Notes under the pieces: generated by a model
Seen by the model: the letters and a program-made list of their open reading frames with translations, nothing else
Told to the model about the DNA's origin: nothing
Databases searched by the model: none
Part shown: piece after piece, positions 45,964 through 56,112 of the stretch
Layout: every line of letters begins with the position of its first letter
Position numbering within the stretch: position 1 is the first letter of the stretch
Assembly: GCA_029863175.1 (NCBI GenBank)
Contig: JAOTVX010000018.1
Location: 1 to 62,724, forward strand
Origin: Betaproteobacteria bacterium
GTDB taxonomy: Bacteria; Pseudomonadota; Gammaproteobacteria; Burkholderiales; SG8-41
Reading direction: 5' to 3'
DNA: 62,724 nt
Position numbers and translations under genes: made by a program

Positions 45964-47133
45964 ATGGCAACGGTAGGTTTGATCGGCTGGCGCGGCATGG
46001 TGGGCTCGGTGTTGATCGAGCGCATGCGCGCGGAGCGTGACTTCGACCTGATCGAGCCTGTGTTCTTCTCCACCTCGCAGATAGGCGGCAGCGCGCCGCG
46101 AATCGGCAAGAACGCGCCGCCCGTCAAGGACGCGCGCAATCTCGACGAGCTTGCCGCAGCGGACATCCTGATTTCCTGCCAGGGAGGCGACTATACCAGC
46201 GAGATCCATCCTAAGCTGCGCGCGGCAGGATGGAATGGCTACTGGATCGACGCGGCATCCACGCTGCGCATGGAGCAGGACGCGATTATCATCCTCGACC
46301 CCGTGAATCGGGCGGTCATCGACGAGGCGCTTGCGCGGGGCATCCGCAACTATGTTGGTGGCAACTGCACGGTGAGCCTGATGCTGATGGCAATCGCCGG
46401 CCTGGTGCAGGCGGGTCTCGTGGAGTGGGTCACCGCGATGACCTATCAGGCGGCGTCGGGAGCCGGTGCGCAGCACATGCGGGAGCTGGTGCAACAGATG
46501 GGTAATCTGTACGGCACGGCGCGTCACCTGGCCGATGATCCAGGCGCGGCGATATTGGAGATCGACAAGGCCGTCACGGCGGCGATTCGGGGCAGCAGCA
46601 TTCCTGTCGCCCAGTTCGGGTACCCACTCGCCGGCAGCCTGCTGCCGTGGATCGACAAGGACCTTGGCAATGGGCAGAGCCGCGAGGAATGGAAGGCGAT
46701 GGCCGAGGCCAATAAGATAATGGGACGCTCGGCCAACCCGATACCAATAGATGGCATCTGCGTGAGGGTGGGTGCGATGCGCTGTCACAGTCAGGCGCTC
46801 ACGATCAAACTCACACGGGACGTCGACCTGGATGAAGTCGAGGGGTTGCTTGCGTCGGCGCATGCTTGGGTCAAAGTCATTTCGAATCGCCGTGAACCGA
46901 CGCTTGCGGAGCTCACGCCAGCCGCCGTCACGGGAACGCTCTCGGTCCCGATTGGCCGATTGCGCAAGCTGCCGATGGGCGCACACTATCTCGCGGCATT
47001 TACCGTCGGCGATCAGTTGCTGTGGGGCGCAGCGGAGCCCCTCCGTCGCATGCTGAGGATCCTGCTCGAAGCGGATTCGAGCGCATCTCTCGCGGGGAAA
47101 GTTGCGACAACAAGCGCCTCGGTTCGCGCGTGA
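45964..47133 (+). CDS. asd: Aspartate-semialdehyde dehydrogenase
   Basis: 389 residues, slightly longer than the E. coli type (367). [18 protein letters not shown] is the NADP-binding start, the catalytic Cys lies in [12 protein letters not shown], and the catalytic His region is near [20 protein letters not shown]. It makes aspartate semialdehyde for lysine, threonine and methionine. The extra residues form a C-terminal tail ([18 protein letters not shown]) without family counterpart. Confidence 0.96.
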   Translation: MATVGLIGWRGMVGSVLIERMRAERDFDLIEPVFFSTSQIGGSAPRIGKNAPPVKDARNLDELAAADILISCQGGDYTSEIHPKLRAAGWNGYWIDAASTLRMEQDAIIILDPVNRAVIDEALARGIRNYVGGNCTVSLMLMAIAGLVQAGLVEWVTAMTYQAASGAGAQHMRELVQQMGNLYGTARHLADDPGAAILEIDKAVTAAIRGSSIPVAQFGYPLAGSLLPWIDKDLGNGQSREEWKAMAEANKIMGRSANPIPIDGICVRVGAMRCHSQALTIKLTRDVDLDEVEGLLASAHAWVKVISNRREPTLAELTPAAVTGTLSVPIGRLRKLPMGAHYLAAFTVGDQLLWGAAEPLRRMLRILLEADSSASLAGKVATTSASVRA

Positions 47134-47332
47134 ACCGGCCAATGCCTTGCTTTGACGCCGTGGGCCGTATTTCGGCGTCATAAAGACACAGCGCGGAATC
47201 CGTCACACTAGCGCACCGAGATTTGTTAAAAAATAGTTCGATTAGGCATATCATTTAACGGGAACATGAGCTTGCATCGCTAACTGATTGATGTTAGTCT
47301 TTTTATTCCTCGCGAAAAGGAGGGGATCCGCT

Positions 47333-49864
47333 GTGCGAGAACTCATCGTGAAGGCATGGCTTGCGGTGCTGCTCGTGGCGCTGGCGCCCGGGCTTGCAAG
47401 TGCAGCCGGTTTGGGACGGATCACGGTGCTATCGGCTCTGGGCCATCCGCTTAGCGCAGAGATTGAGCTGGTCTCGGTCAGCAAGGCCGAGATGGGTTCC
47501 CTTAGCGCCCGGATTGCTGCGCCCGAAGACTATCGCCGAGCCAACCTGCAGTACAACGTAGCGCTACCCGGAGCGCGGGTCACTATCGAGAAACGTGCCA
47601 ATGGGCGGCCGTATCTGAAGGTCACAACGTCGCGTGCGGTGACGGAGCCGTTCATCGACCTGATGATCGAGCTGACGTGGTCAGCGGGGCGCATCTTGCG
47701 TGAATACACGGCACTGCTCGACCCGCCTGGTGTCGGGTCGGTGCCGCTGGGTCAAGCGGCTCCCACCGTCTCTGCAGCTCCCGAGATGCGGCCGGCGCCC
47801 ATGGCGCCGGAAGCACCTGCGGCGTCAGCGTCGCCAGCGGTGCAAGCGGCGCCGGAACCGCCGGTCAGCGCACCCTTGAGTGAGCCGATTGCTCCAGCGC
47901 CGGCGGCGGGAGCGAAGGAATACGGACCCATCGAACGGGGAGAGACGCTGGGCAAGATTGCGCGAAGCGTGATGCCGCAGGGCGTGTCGCTGGAACAAAT
48001 GCTGGTGGCACTGTACCGCACGAACGAAGACGCCTTCATTCGCAAGAATCTAAACCTGGTGCGGGCGGGGAAGATTCTCCGTGTTCCCGACCGGGAGGAA
48101 GTGGAGTCGATTTCCAAAGGCGAGGCGGTCAAGGTGTACCGCACTCACGTGACGGACTGGAGAGCCTATCGCCAGCGCCTCGCCGATGCAGCTGGCACGA
48201 CGTCGGCGAGTAGCCCAAGTGCTGCGCGCGGCAAGATCGTGGCCAAGGTCGAGGAGAATGCCGACGGTGGACCAAAAGAGGTCGTAAAGATTTCCAAGGG
48301 TGAGCCCCCCGCGGCTGGCGCGGGCGAGGCCAAACCGCAAAGCACTGTGGACCGCGTCCGCGCGCTCGAGGAAGAAGTCGTGGCGCGTGAAAAGGCGCTG
48401 GCGGAAGCCAACGAGCGCATTGTGCAGCTCGAGAAGACTATCAAGGACATGCAGGAGCTGATCGCGCTGCAGAGCCCGGGAATGGCGGCTGCGCAGCAGC
48501 AGGCTCAGCAGACCCAGCAGGCCGCACCCGCCATGCCGGAACCTGTGCGGCCGGACATGAGTGCGTCGGTAAAGCCCGAGGTGGCGCAACCGGCACCGGA
48601 GAAGCCGCCGGTTGTCGCCAAGCCCGAGCCCCCGCAACGGAAACCAGAGCCCAAGGTCGTCACGCCATCGCCTGCGCAGCCCGAGTTGATGGACCGGGTC
48701 ATGGAGGTGTTGGGTGACCCAATGAATCTGGCGGCGGGCAGTGGTGTTCTCGTGCTAGGCGGCCTCGCATTATGGATGGCGCGCCGGAGACGCTCACCTG
48801 AGGGGGTGGACGCCGGTCTGTTCCAGGAAGCACCGACTCTGGGTTCGGCGGCTGACGCTACGGCGGAGGCAGTCGCCTCGACTGACGACGTGCCTTCCGC
48901 CGTGACGCCCACCACGACGGCAACGGCTGGGACGCCCGACGAGGTCGATCCCCTTGCCGAGGCAGAAGTCTACATCGCGTACGGTCGCGACGGGCAGGCA
49001 GAAGAGATCCTCAAGGAAGCGCTGGCGCGGGCGCCGAACCGCGCGGACGTGAAGATGAAGCTGCTCGAGATCTACACGGCGCGAAAAGACAAGAGCGCGT
49101 TTGCCCGGCTCGCGAGTGACGTGCAAAAGCAGGTCGGAAGCTCGGGAGGTGAGTGGGTCAAGGTCGCCGCGATGGGTTACGCAATCGATCCGGGCAACAC
49201 GCTCTATGAGGCGGGCAAAGGCGCCGAGGCACCGGCGCCGACAGGCCCGAGAACGGGGCAGAATCTCGATTTCGACCTGGGGATCGGCGGCGGAGCCAGC
49301 GTGACCTCAACCGACATCGAGCTTGACAGCGAAGCGGCCGCTGCCGTGCAGGCAGCGACCCAGACCGTGGTCGATACCGGTATGGCGACTGATGTGACGC
49401 GCGCGCAGCGCGCGGCAGGCGTTCCGATGATGCCGGATTTCAAGCTCGACGTGCCGCCAGCAGGGGAGGAACCTGCGGAAGCCGACCTGAAGCTCGAAGC
49501 AGGCAAGTCGGCTCGGGATGTGGGAACGATGGATTTCCAGATCGAACTTCCCCCAGCGGGGACCGCTATCCACGAACTACCGACCGTGAAAGAAGCAACG
49601 AGCCCGGGGGGCGTGGATTTCAAGCTCGAAGTGCCGGAAGGTGGACTCGATTTCGGCGACAGGACGACGCCCACGACGGTGCAGGATATACCTACGACCA
49701 AGAACGGCCACTGGTACGATATCCAGACGAAGTTCGATCTGGCCAAGGCATACCAGGAAATGGGCGACAAATCGGGCGCCAAGGAGATCCTGCAGGAAGT
49801 GATCAATGAGGGTGACGCCGACCAGAAGTCGCAGGCGAAGGCACTGCTCGACATTCTGGGCTAA
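47333..49864 (+). CDS. fimV: FimV-family peptidoglycan-binding polar protein
   Basis: 843 residues. A signal peptide (ELIVKAWLAVLLVALAPGLA) and the FimV N-terminal domain (GLGRITVLSALGHPLSAEIE) lead to a LysM-like domain (near 196-245, YGPIERGETLGKIARSVMPQ), a coiled coil (VRALEEEVVAREKALAEANE), one membrane helix (near 466-482), an acidic cytoplasmic region and a C-terminal TPR-like domain (WYDIQTKFDLAKAYQEMGDK). FimV organises polar type IV pili and cAMP signalling in pseudomonads. The GTG start at 47333 follows AAAAGGAGG. The position asd-fimV-truA is typical for betaproteobacteria. Confidence 0.95.
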   Translation: MRELIVKAWLAVLLVALAPGLASAAGLGRITVLSALGHPLSAEIELVSVSKAEMGSLSARIAAPEDYRRANLQYNVALPGARVTIEKRANGRPYLKVTTSRAVTEPFIDLMIELTWSAGRILREYTALLDPPGVGSVPLGQAAPTVSAAPEMRPAPMAPEAPAASASPAVQAAPEPPVSAPLSEPIAPAPAAGAKEYGPIERGETLGKIARSVMPQGVSLEQMLVALYRTNEDAFIRKNLNLVRAGKILRVPDREEVESISKGEAVKVYRTHVTDWRAYRQRLADAAGTTSASSPSAARGKIVAKVEENADGGPKEVVKISKGEPPAAGAGEAKPQSTVDRVRALEEEVVAREKALAEANERIVQLEKTIKDMQELIALQSPGMAAAQQQAQQTQQAAPAMPEPVRPDMSASVKPEVAQPAPEKPPVVAKPEPPQRKPEPKVVTPSPAQPELMDRVMEVLGDPMNLAAGSGVLVLGGLALWMARRRRSPEGVDAGLFQEAPTLGSAADATAEAVASTDDVPSAVTPTTTATAGTPDEVDPLAEAEVYIAYGRDGQAEEILKEALARAPNRADVKMKLLEIYTARKDKSAFARLASDVQKQVGSSGGEWVKVAAMGYAIDPGNTLYEAGKGAEAPAPTGPRTGQNLDFDLGIGGGASVTSTDIELDSEAAAAVQAATQTVVDTGMATDVTRAQRAAGVPMMPDFKLDVPPAGEEPAEADLKLEAGKSARDVGTMDFQIELPPAGTAIHELPTVKEATSPGGVDFKLEVPEGGLDFGDRTTPTTVQDIPTTKNGHWYDIQTKFDLAKAYQEMGDKSGAKEILQEVINEGDADQKSQAKALLDILG

Positions 49865-49886
49865 GCGGGCAGCAGGTCAGATCGAA

Positions 49887-49920
49887 CCGCGGCAGCTCCA
49901 CGCTGCCGCGGTTTTTGTTT
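49887..49920 (+). terminator. Rho-independent terminator after fimV
   Basis: The 9-bp stem CCGCGGCAG / CTGCCGCGG, loop CTCCACG, is followed by TTTTTGTTTTT. It isolates fimV from truA. Confidence 0.93.
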
Positions 49921-49924
49921 TTCT

Positions 49925-50128
49925 AGGAGTTTGTCGGACTTGGGACCGACAAACTCCTTAAGCAAAATCGCCTGCACCAAGACGGAAGGAACGGACAGTG
50001 AAGACCTCGTTTCGGGCCTACACCTGTGCCCAATGGAGGCCGAAACCGGTCGTTGTCCTCGGATTCATTCGAAATCCGCAGGCGGTTTTGCCTCAGGAAT
50101 TTGCCGGACTTCGGTCCGGCAAGTTCCT
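49925..50128. repeat. Composite REP-like palindromic element (two hairpins, inverted inner arms)
   Basis: Hairpin 1: AGGAGTTTGTCGG / CCGACAAACTCCT (49925-49958). Hairpin 2: AGGAATTTGCCGGAC / GTCCGGCAAGTTCCT with a TTCG loop (50095-50128). Just inside them AAAATCGCCTGC (49964-49975) and GCAGGCGGTTTT (50079-50090) are inverted with one mismatch. The whole 204 bases behave as a nested palindrome, like a BIME. A third copy of the hairpin lies after metZ. No REP-associated transposase is in the window. Confidence 0.85.
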
Positions 50129-50140
50129 GGGAGATCTACC

Positions 50141-50935
50141 GTGAGAATGGCCCTCGGTGTGGAGTACGACGGTAGCCGATTCTGCGGCTGGCAGACCCAG
50201 CCAGAGGGCTGCGCGGTGCAGGACGCGTTCGAGCGCGCATTGTGCGAGATTGGCGACACGCGGGTTGCGACCATTTGCGCCGGGCGAACGGACGCAGGCG
50301 TGCACGCACTCGCCCAGGTTGTTCACTTCGACACCGACGTGCGACGCCCGGCGTCGGCGTGGGTGCGAGGCGTGAATGCGCTCCTGCCGCCACCCTGCGC
50401 GGTCACCTGGGCACACGAAGTGGCCGAGGATTTTCATGCGCGATACTCCGCGGTGAGCCGGTCCTATCGCTATATTCTTCTTAACGATCCTGTTCGGCCT
50501 GCCGCGGCTCACGCGCGTGTCGGGTGGTTCCATCTGCCTCTCGACCTGGAAAAGATGCGTAATGCAGCCCGACTGCTCATCGGCGAGCACGATTTCAGCG
50601 CCTTTCGTAGCGCAGAGTGCCAGGCGCGCTCACCGGTGCGCACGGTGAAGCGCTTCGATCTCGTCCGCAGCGGTACTTACGTTGTGTTCGACGTGCAAGC
50701 CAACGCATTCCTGCATCACATGGTGCGGAACATCGTGGGCTGCCTGGTCTACGTGGGCAAAGGCAAGTTTCCTCCAGAGTGGCTTGGAGAGTTGTTAGCG
50801 GGGCGCGAGCGGACGCGAGCGGCGCCGACGTTTGCGGCCGCCGGGCTGTACCTGGCCCAGGTCGAATATGGGCCTCACTGGGGTCTGCCGGTGGCGCCGC
50901 GCGCAAATTTCATGGAACTGTGTGACAAAGGATAG
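50141..50935 (+). CDS. truA: tRNA pseudouridine(38-40) synthase
   Basis: 264 residues. The catalytic Asp lies in CAGRTDAGVHALAQV, and ALGVEYDGSRFCGWQTQP is the conserved start. It modifies positions 38-40 of the tRNA anticodon arm. The GTG at 50141 has GGGAG seven bases upstream; an ATG two codons later is possible. Translation further upstream would run through the REP-like element and is not credible. Confidence 0.97.
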   Translation: MRMALGVEYDGSRFCGWQTQPEGCAVQDAFERALCEIGDTRVATICAGRTDAGVHALAQVVHFDTDVRRPASAWVRGVNALLPPPCAVTWAHEVAEDFHARYSAVSRSYRYILLNDPVRPAAAHARVGWFHLPLDLEKMRNAARLLIGEHDFSAFRSAECQARSPVRTVKRFDLVRSGTYVVFDVQANAFLHHMVRNIVGCLVYVGKGKFPPEWLGELLAGRERTRAAPTFAAAGLYLAQVEYGPHWGLPVAPRANFMELCDKG

Positions 50936-50998
50936 GAAGCAGAAAGTGGTAGCACGCAGCACCCAAGCGTAGCATTTCCGCTTTACGATTCACTCGCC

Positions 50999-51622
50999 AT
51001 GGCCACTGCAGTCAAGATATGCGGCATCACCCGGCTCGAGGATGCGCTCGCGGCGGCGCGTGCGGGTGCGCACGCCGTCGGTTTCGTCTTCTACGCGGCC
51101 AGTCCCCGCTGCGTGACGCCTGCAAAAGCCGCCGAGATCATGCGAGCATTGCCGCCGTTCGTCACCACCGTCGGATTGTTTGTAAATGCAACTGTGGAGG
51201 AGGTACGGGCTGCGCTCGTTGAGGCGCCCGTCGAGTTGCTCCAGTTCCACGGCGATGAGACGCCCGAGTTCTGTCGGCAATTCGGGCGGCCGTATGTCAA
51301 GGCGGTACGGATGGGGCCGGGGGTGGATTTGCTACAATACGTCCGGGCCTATCATGATGCGAAGGCGCTTCTTCTCGATACCTTTGTCGAGGGGCTGCAA
51401 GGCGGCAGCGGCGTCACCTTCGACTGGAGCCTCATCCCGCGCGACCTGGCGCTGCCAGTCATTCTCTCTGGTGGCCTGACCGCCGAGAATGTAACGGATG
51501 CCGTGCGCCGCGTGCGTCCGCTTGCGGTCGATGTATCGAGTGGCGTCGAGTCTGCCAAGGGCATCAAGGATGCTTCGAAAATGGCTGTTTTCATGAAGGG
51601 GGTGCGCAATGCAGATGCATGA
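50999..51622 (+). CDS. trpF: Phosphoribosylanthranilate isomerase
   Basis: 207 residues. [20 protein letters not shown] carries the catalytic Cys; the catalytic Asp is in LLLDTFVEG, and the phosphate site is [10 protein letters not shown] and VDVSSGVES. It performs the third step of the tryptophan branch. It overlaps trpB by 14 bases, implying translational coupling. Confidence 0.97.
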   Translation: MATAVKICGITRLEDALAAARAGAHAVGFVFYAASPRCVTPAKAAEIMRALPPFVTTVGLFVNATVEEVRAALVEAPVELLQFHGDETPEFCRQFGRPYVKAVRMGPGVDLLQYVRAYHDAKALLLDTFVEGLQGGSGVTFDWSLIPRDLALPVILSGGLTAENVTDAVRRVRPLAVDVSSGVESAKGIKDASKMAVFMKGVRNADA

Positions 51623-52808
51623 CCTGCCCGATCGCAGCGGCCATTTCGGCAAATACGGCGGGGTATTCGTTGCCGAGACGCTGATCGAGGCGCTCGACCA
51701 GCTAGAGGCCGCGTACGCGCGCTATCAGAACGATTCCCAGTTCCTCGCCGAATTCGCTTACGAGCTCAAGCACTACGTGGGGCGGCCCAGCCCGGTCTAC
51801 CACGCGCGGCGCTGGTCCGAGCACTTTGGCGGGGCGCAGGTCTATCTCAAGCGGGAGGATCTCAATCATACCGGCGCGCATAAGATCAACAACGTGATCG
51901 GCCAGGCGCTGCTCGCACGCCGCATGGGTAAACCGCGCATCATTGCCGAAACCGGCGCCGGAATGCACGGGGTGGCTGCGGCCACCATCGCGGCGCGCTA
52001 CGGGCTGGAGTGCGTCGTCTACATGGGCGTCGAGGACGTGAAGCGGCAAATGCAGAACGTTTATCGCATGAAGCTGCTGGGCGCATCGGTCGTGCCTGTG
52101 GAGAGCGGATCCAGGACGCTCAAGGATGCGCTCAACGAGGCGATGCGCGACTGGGTCACCAACGTTGAGAACACGTACTACATGATCGGGACGGTTGCCG
52201 GTCCGCATCCCTATCCGATGATGGTGCGCGACTTCCAATGCGTAATCGGGCGCGAGGCGCGGGAGCAAATGCAGGAGATGGTCGGTCGCCAGCCCGACGC
52301 GGTCGTCGCCTGTGTTGGCGGCGGCTCGAATGCGATGGGAATCTTCTATCCCTACATTACGGATGGAAAGGTCCGCCTGATCGGGGTCGAGGCCGCGGGC
52401 CGCGGGCTGGAAAGCGGCAAGCATGCGGCAACCCTGTGCACGGGCAAGCCGGGTGTGCTGCACGGCAACCGCACCTATCTGCTGCAGGACGAGAATGGTC
52501 AGATCATCGAGACGCACTCTGTCTCTGCGGGGCTCGATTACCCGGGAGTCGGACCCGAGCACGCCTGGTTGAAGGACAGCGGGCGCGCGGAGTACGTGGC
52601 CGTCATGGACGAGGACGCGCTCCAGGCATTCCATGACCTTTGCCGGTTCGAGGGTATTATTCCCGCTCTCGAATCCGCGCACGCGCTGGCGTATGCAGCA
52701 AAAATGGCGCCCCGCATGAGGAAAGACCAGATGCTGCTTATCAACCTTTCGGGCCGGGGCGACAAGGACATGCAAACGGTCGCCGAAATGGCCGGCATCA
52801 AGATCTAG
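51609..52808 (+). CDS. trpB: Tryptophan synthase beta subunit
   Basis: 399 residues. The PLP Lys is in [43 protein letters not shown] and LSGRGDKDM are canonical. It condenses indole and serine. Its start lies inside trpF. A 108-base gap with a word element precedes trpA, where relatives usually have a few bases. Confidence 0.98.
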   Translation: MQMHDLPDRSGHFGKYGGVFVAETLIEALDQLEAAYARYQNDSQFLAEFAYELKHYVGRPSPVYHARRWSEHFGGAQVYLKREDLNHTGAHKINNVIGQALLARRMGKPRIIAETGAGMHGVAAATIAARYGLECVVYMGVEDVKRQMQNVYRMKLLGASVVPVESGSRTLKDALNEAMRDWVTNVENTYYMIGTVAGPHPYPMMVRDFQCVIGREAREQMQEMVGRQPDAVVACVGGGSNAMGIFYPYITDGKVRLIGVEAAGRGLESGKHAATLCTGKPGVLHGNRTYLLQDENGQIIETHSVSAGLDYPGVGPEHAWLKDSGRAEYVAVMDEDALQAFHDLCRFEGIIPALESAHALAYAAKMAPRMRKDQMLLINLSGRGDKDMQTVAEMAGIKI

Positions 52809-52810
52809 CG

Positions 52811-52910
52811 ATGAGTGCAGAGTGCAGAGTGCAGAGTGCAGAACGCGCTCCCGCGAAGCGGCCTGGGGGGTATTTCGCTCATCACTCATCACCCATCACT
52901 CATCACTGCC
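52811..52910 (+). repeat. GAGTGCAGA / CTCATCACTCATCACCC element in the trp operon
   Basis: Four GAGTGCAGA-type words (52813-52844), a centre (GCGCTCCCGCGAAGCGGCCT), then CTCATCACTCATCACCCATC and CTCATCAC words (52878-52907). The same two words in the same order occur inside dnaE. Confidence 0.85.
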
Positions 52911-52916
52911 GTTAAC

Positions 52917-53732
52917 ATGTCCCGCATCACGTCCACATTCGAGGCGCTAAAGAAGCAGGGGAGAAAGGCGCTGATCCCGTTTATTACGGCAGGCGATCCC
53001 GAGCCCAAGCTGACCGTCGCGTTGATGCACGCTCTGGTGGACGGTGGGGCGGACGTACTCGAGCTGGGCGTTCCGTTCTCGGATCCCATGGCCGACGGGC
53101 CCGTGATCCAGCGCTCGAGCGAGCGCGCGCTCGCGCACGGCGTGTCGCTCAAGGACGTCATAAGATTCGTGCGCGAATTTCGCGCAACGAACGCGTCGAC
53201 TCCAGTCGTGCTGATGGGCTACGCCAATCCGATCGAAGCGATGGGCCTGGAGCACTTTGCGGAAGCAGCCAAGGCGGCGGGCGTTGACGGGGTGCTGGTA
53301 GTGGACTATCCGCCCGCGGAGGCGCAACGGCTGGTCGAGCTGCTCGATGTGCGCGGGCTCGATACCATCTTTCTGCTGTCGCCGACGACGACGGATGCGC
53401 GGTTGGAGGAGGTTACGCGGCTGGGGCGGGGCTACCTTTATTACGTGTCGCTGCGTGGCGTCACAGGCGCCTCCCACGTCGACCTCGCGGACGTTGCCGC
53501 TCGCGTGCGGCGTGTCCGCGATTTTACATCGCTGCCGGTGGGCGTGGGTTTCGGGATCCGCGATGCGGCGACCGCCAAGGCGATCGCCGCATTATCCGAT
53601 GCGGTGGTGATTGGCAGCGCCTTGATTCAAGAAATCGACAAAGCGCCACGAGACAAGGTAACGGCAGAGGTTATACGTTTTCTTGCTCCAATCCGCGAAG
53701 CGCTGGACAGCCTGTCAACGGTACGAGCATGA
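52917..53732 (+). CDS. trpA: Tryptophan synthase alpha subunit
   Basis: 271 residues from the ATG at 52917: [20 protein letters not shown], the catalytic Glu in [18 protein letters not shown] and catalytic Asp in [11 protein letters not shown]. It cleaves indole-glycerol phosphate and channels indole to TrpB. The frame stays open upstream through the repeat, but that extension ([15 protein letters not shown]) is repeat-encoded and unlikely to be translated. Confidence 0.97.
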   Translation: MSRITSTFEALKKQGRKALIPFITAGDPEPKLTVALMHALVDGGADVLELGVPFSDPMADGPVIQRSSERALAHGVSLKDVIRFVREFRATNASTPVVLMGYANPIEAMGLEHFAEAAKAAGVDGVLVVDYPPAEAQRLVELLDVRGLDTIFLLSPTTTDARLEEVTRLGRGYLYYVSLRGVTGASHVDLADVAARVRRVRDFTSLPVGVGFGIRDAATAKAIAALSDAVVIGSALIQEIDKAPRDKVTAEVIRFLAPIREALDSLSTVRA

Positions 53733-53838
53733 GCTGCAAAGCTCAAACCACGTTTGATTGGAATACATGCCATGCGACATGTAAAGGCCGCCGACATGAC
53801 GGCGCTAATATGACCACGGTGATGGCGGAGGCGGCCCT

Positions 53839-54705
53839 ATGAGCTGGCTGCAAAAACTCCTGCCGCCGAAGATCAAGCGCGACGCCGGCAGCCCGAGGAA
53901 GATGGTTCCGGAGGGACTGTGGAGCAAATGCGAGGCTTGCGAGGCGGTGCTGTACCGGGCGGACCTCGAGAAGAACCTCTACGTCTGTCCCAAGTGCGCG
54001 CATCACAATCGCATCTCGGCCCGCGAGCGGCTCGACTGGCTGCTCGACCGCGAGGGCCGTTACGAAGTGGGTGCTGAAGTGCTGCCGGTGGACAGCCTCA
54101 AGTTCAAGGACAGCCGGCGCTACACGGAACGCCTGGAGGAGGCGCGCCGGGCAACTTCGGAGGAAGATGCGCTCATCGTAATGCAGGGTAGCATCAAGAC
54201 CCATCCTGTGATCGCGGCCGCATTCGAATTTGATTTTCTCGGCGGGTCGATGGGCGCCGTGGTGGGAGAGCGGTTCGTGCGCGGCGTGAAAGTATGCCTT
54301 GATCAGCGTCTGCCCTACATCTGCGTCACGGCCAGCGGCGGCGCGCGCATGCAGGAAGGGTTTTTCTCATTGCTGCAAATGTCGAAAACCTGCGCGGCTG
54401 TCACGCAGCTTGGCCGGGAACGCCTGCCGTTCATCACGGTGCTAACCGATCCGACGATGGGCGGGGTGTCTGCCAGCTTTGCCATGATCGGGGACATCGT
54501 CATCGCGGAGCCGGGTGCCCTTATTGGATTTGCCGGGCCGCGCGTGATCGAGCAAACAGTGCGGGAGACGTTGCCGGAAGGGTTCCAGCGCTCGGAGTTT
54601 CTGCTGCAGCACGGTGCGATTGACATAATCGTGGACCGCCGCGAATTGCGGGACAAGCTCGCCAGCATAATCGCGCTTCTGCTGAAGCTCCCGCCCGCCC
54701 CTTGA
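53839..54705 (+). CDS. accD: Acetyl-CoA carboxylase carboxyltransferase beta subunit
   Basis: 288 residues. The zinc ribbon CEAC...CPKC (near 33-58) precedes the crotonase-like carboxyltransferase domain ([38 protein letters not shown]). With AccA it carboxylates acetyl-CoA to malonyl-CoA. The upstream 106 bases contain short palindromes (ACATGCCATGCGACATGT) but no gene. A folC gene follows, the usual betaproteobacterial order. Confidence 0.97.
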   Translation: MSWLQKLLPPKIKRDAGSPRKMVPEGLWSKCEACEAVLYRADLEKNLYVCPKCAHHNRISARERLDWLLDREGRYEVGAEVLPVDSLKFKDSRRYTERLEEARRATSEEDALIVMQGSIKTHPVIAAAFEFDFLGGSMGAVVGERFVRGVKVCLDQRLPYICVTASGGARMQEGFFSLLQMSKTCAAVTQLGRERLPFITVLTDPTMGGVSASFAMIGDIVIAEPGALIGFAGPRVIEQTVRETLPEGFQRSEFLLQHGAIDIIVDRRELRDKLASIIALLLKLPPAP

Positions 54706-54785
54706 ACATTCCATGTTCAACGTTCCAGGTTCCAAGTTCAAAGTTGCGGGTCTTGGGCTTTGAACCTTGAATCTTGAACCTGAAA
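54706..54785. repeat. Inverted GTTCCAGGTTCCAAG / CTTGAATCTTGAACC element overlapping the folC start
   Basis: AACATTCCATGTTCAACG and GTTCCAGGTTCCAAGTTC words (54708-54741) face TTTGAACCTTGAATCTTGAA words (54759-54778). The proposed folC start codon (TTG, 54767) is part of the right arm. Confidence 0.8.
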
Positions 54786-56056
54786 CGCTAGCCGAATGGC
54801 TAGCGTACATCGAGCGCCTGCATCCAAAAACGATCGCGCTCGGCCTTGAGCGGGTCGGGCACGTCAAGGAGCGGCTTGCCCTCGAGCCGTGTTTTCCCCT
54901 CGTCGTGGTCGGTGGTACCAACGGCAAGGGTTCCACCTGCGCGATTCTGGAATCGATCTTGCACCTCGCTGGATACCGCGTCGGGTGCTACACCTCGCCG
55001 CACTTCCTCCGCTACAACGAGCGGGTGCGCGTCGGCCGCATCGAGTTGCCCGACGCAGCGCTCGTGAGGGCATTCGGCGAGGTGGAGCGGATGCGCGACG
55101 ATGTCGAACTGACGTATTTCGAGTATGGCACGCTTGCGGCCCTCTGGTTGTTTGTCGAGCAGCGCGTGGATGTGGCAGTCCTCGAGGTCGGCCTCGGCGG
55201 GCGGCTTGACGCGGTCAATGCGTTCGACGCCGATTGCGCCGTCGTGACCGCGGTCGATATCGACCACGTCGATTACCTCGGAGTGGATCGCGAGGCGATC
55301 GGGGCGGAGAAGGCGGGCATTTTCCGGGCAGGCCGGCCAGCGGTTTGTTCGGACCCGTCCCCGCCCGAGCGTCTCGTCCGTCACGCAGCGGAAATCGGCG
55401 CCGGGCTTCTGCGCATCGAGCAGGACTTCGGCGCCAAGGTACAAGGCAAGCACTGGCAATACTGGGGGCCGCGGGGACCACGCAGCGCGCTGCCGCATCC
55501 TGTATTACGGGGCGCATACCAACTGGACAACGCCGCGGCAGCAATCACGGCGCTGGAATGTCTGCGCGAACGGTTGCCGGTCGCCATGAACGACATCCGG
55601 CAGGGATTGTTGCAGGTGGAGCTGCCGGGCCGCTTCCAGGTCATGCCGGGGCGCCCGCCGGTGATTCTGGACGTGGCGCACAACCCGCACGCGGCGCGTG
55701 CACTGGCGGCGAATCTCGCCGCCATGGGGTGCACCGGTCGTACGTATTCCGTATTCGCGATGTTCGGCGACAAGGACGTTGCCGGCGTGGTGGCAGCCCT
55801 GGCGCCGCAAATCTCCCATTGGGTGATCGCCGGAATGGCCGGGCCCCGTGGCGCGGACGCAGGTGATCTGGAACGCGCCCTCGGCGCCGCGGGCATCGGG
55901 GCCTCCACGCGGTGCGCGAGCGTGGCCGACGCGTATGCGCAAGCCTGTGATATGGCGACGGAAAATGATAGAATTGTGGTGTTCGGGTCGTTCTACACCG
56001 TGGCTTCGGTCATGGCCTTGCTCGAGCGCCGGCGGCGGGCGCGGGCCTCGGGGTAG
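54767..56056 (+). CDS. folC: Folylpolyglutamate / dihydrofolate synthase
   Basis: 429 residues. TLAEWLAYIERLHPKTIALG opens the family part; the P-loop is GGTNGKGSTCA (near 47-57), DIDHVDYLG and VLEVGLGGRLDAVNAFDADC follow. It adds glutamate to dihydropteroate and tetrahydrofolate. The only plausible start before TLAEWL is the TTG at 54767, inside a word repeat and without a good ribosome site, so the repeat may have replaced the original start. The next gene starts 57 bases downstream. Confidence 0.95.
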   Translation: MNLEPETLAEWLAYIERLHPKTIALGLERVGHVKERLALEPCFPLVVVGGTNGKGSTCAILESILHLAGYRVGCYTSPHFLRYNERVRVGRIELPDAALVRAFGEVERMRDDVELTYFEYGTLAALWLFVEQRVDVAVLEVGLGGRLDAVNAFDADCAVVTAVDIDHVDYLGVDREAIGAEKAGIFRAGRPAVCSDPSPPERLVRHAAEIGAGLLRIEQDFGAKVQGKHWQYWGPRGPRSALPHPVLRGAYQLDNAAAAITALECLRERLPVAMNDIRQGLLQVELPGRFQVMPGRPPVILDVAHNPHAARALAANLAAMGCTGRTYSVFAMFGDKDVAGVVAALAPQISHWVIAGMAGPRGADAGDLERALGAAGIGASTRCASVADAYAQACDMATENDRIVVFGSFYTVASVMALLERRRRARASG

Positions 56057-56112
56057 AACCCCGGTGATAGTCACAGCCATGATGGTGGCGGAGGCGGCAT
56101 CGACGGCAGCAG

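Noticed and set aside
45787..47181. A 464-codon frame antisense to asd
   Set aside because: Shadow of asd, running on into the leuB end and intergenic sequence.
49931..50140. An N-terminal extension of TruA upstream of 50141
   Set aside because: It would be encoded entirely by the REP-like palindromic element, and TruA homologues start at the MALGVEYDG region.
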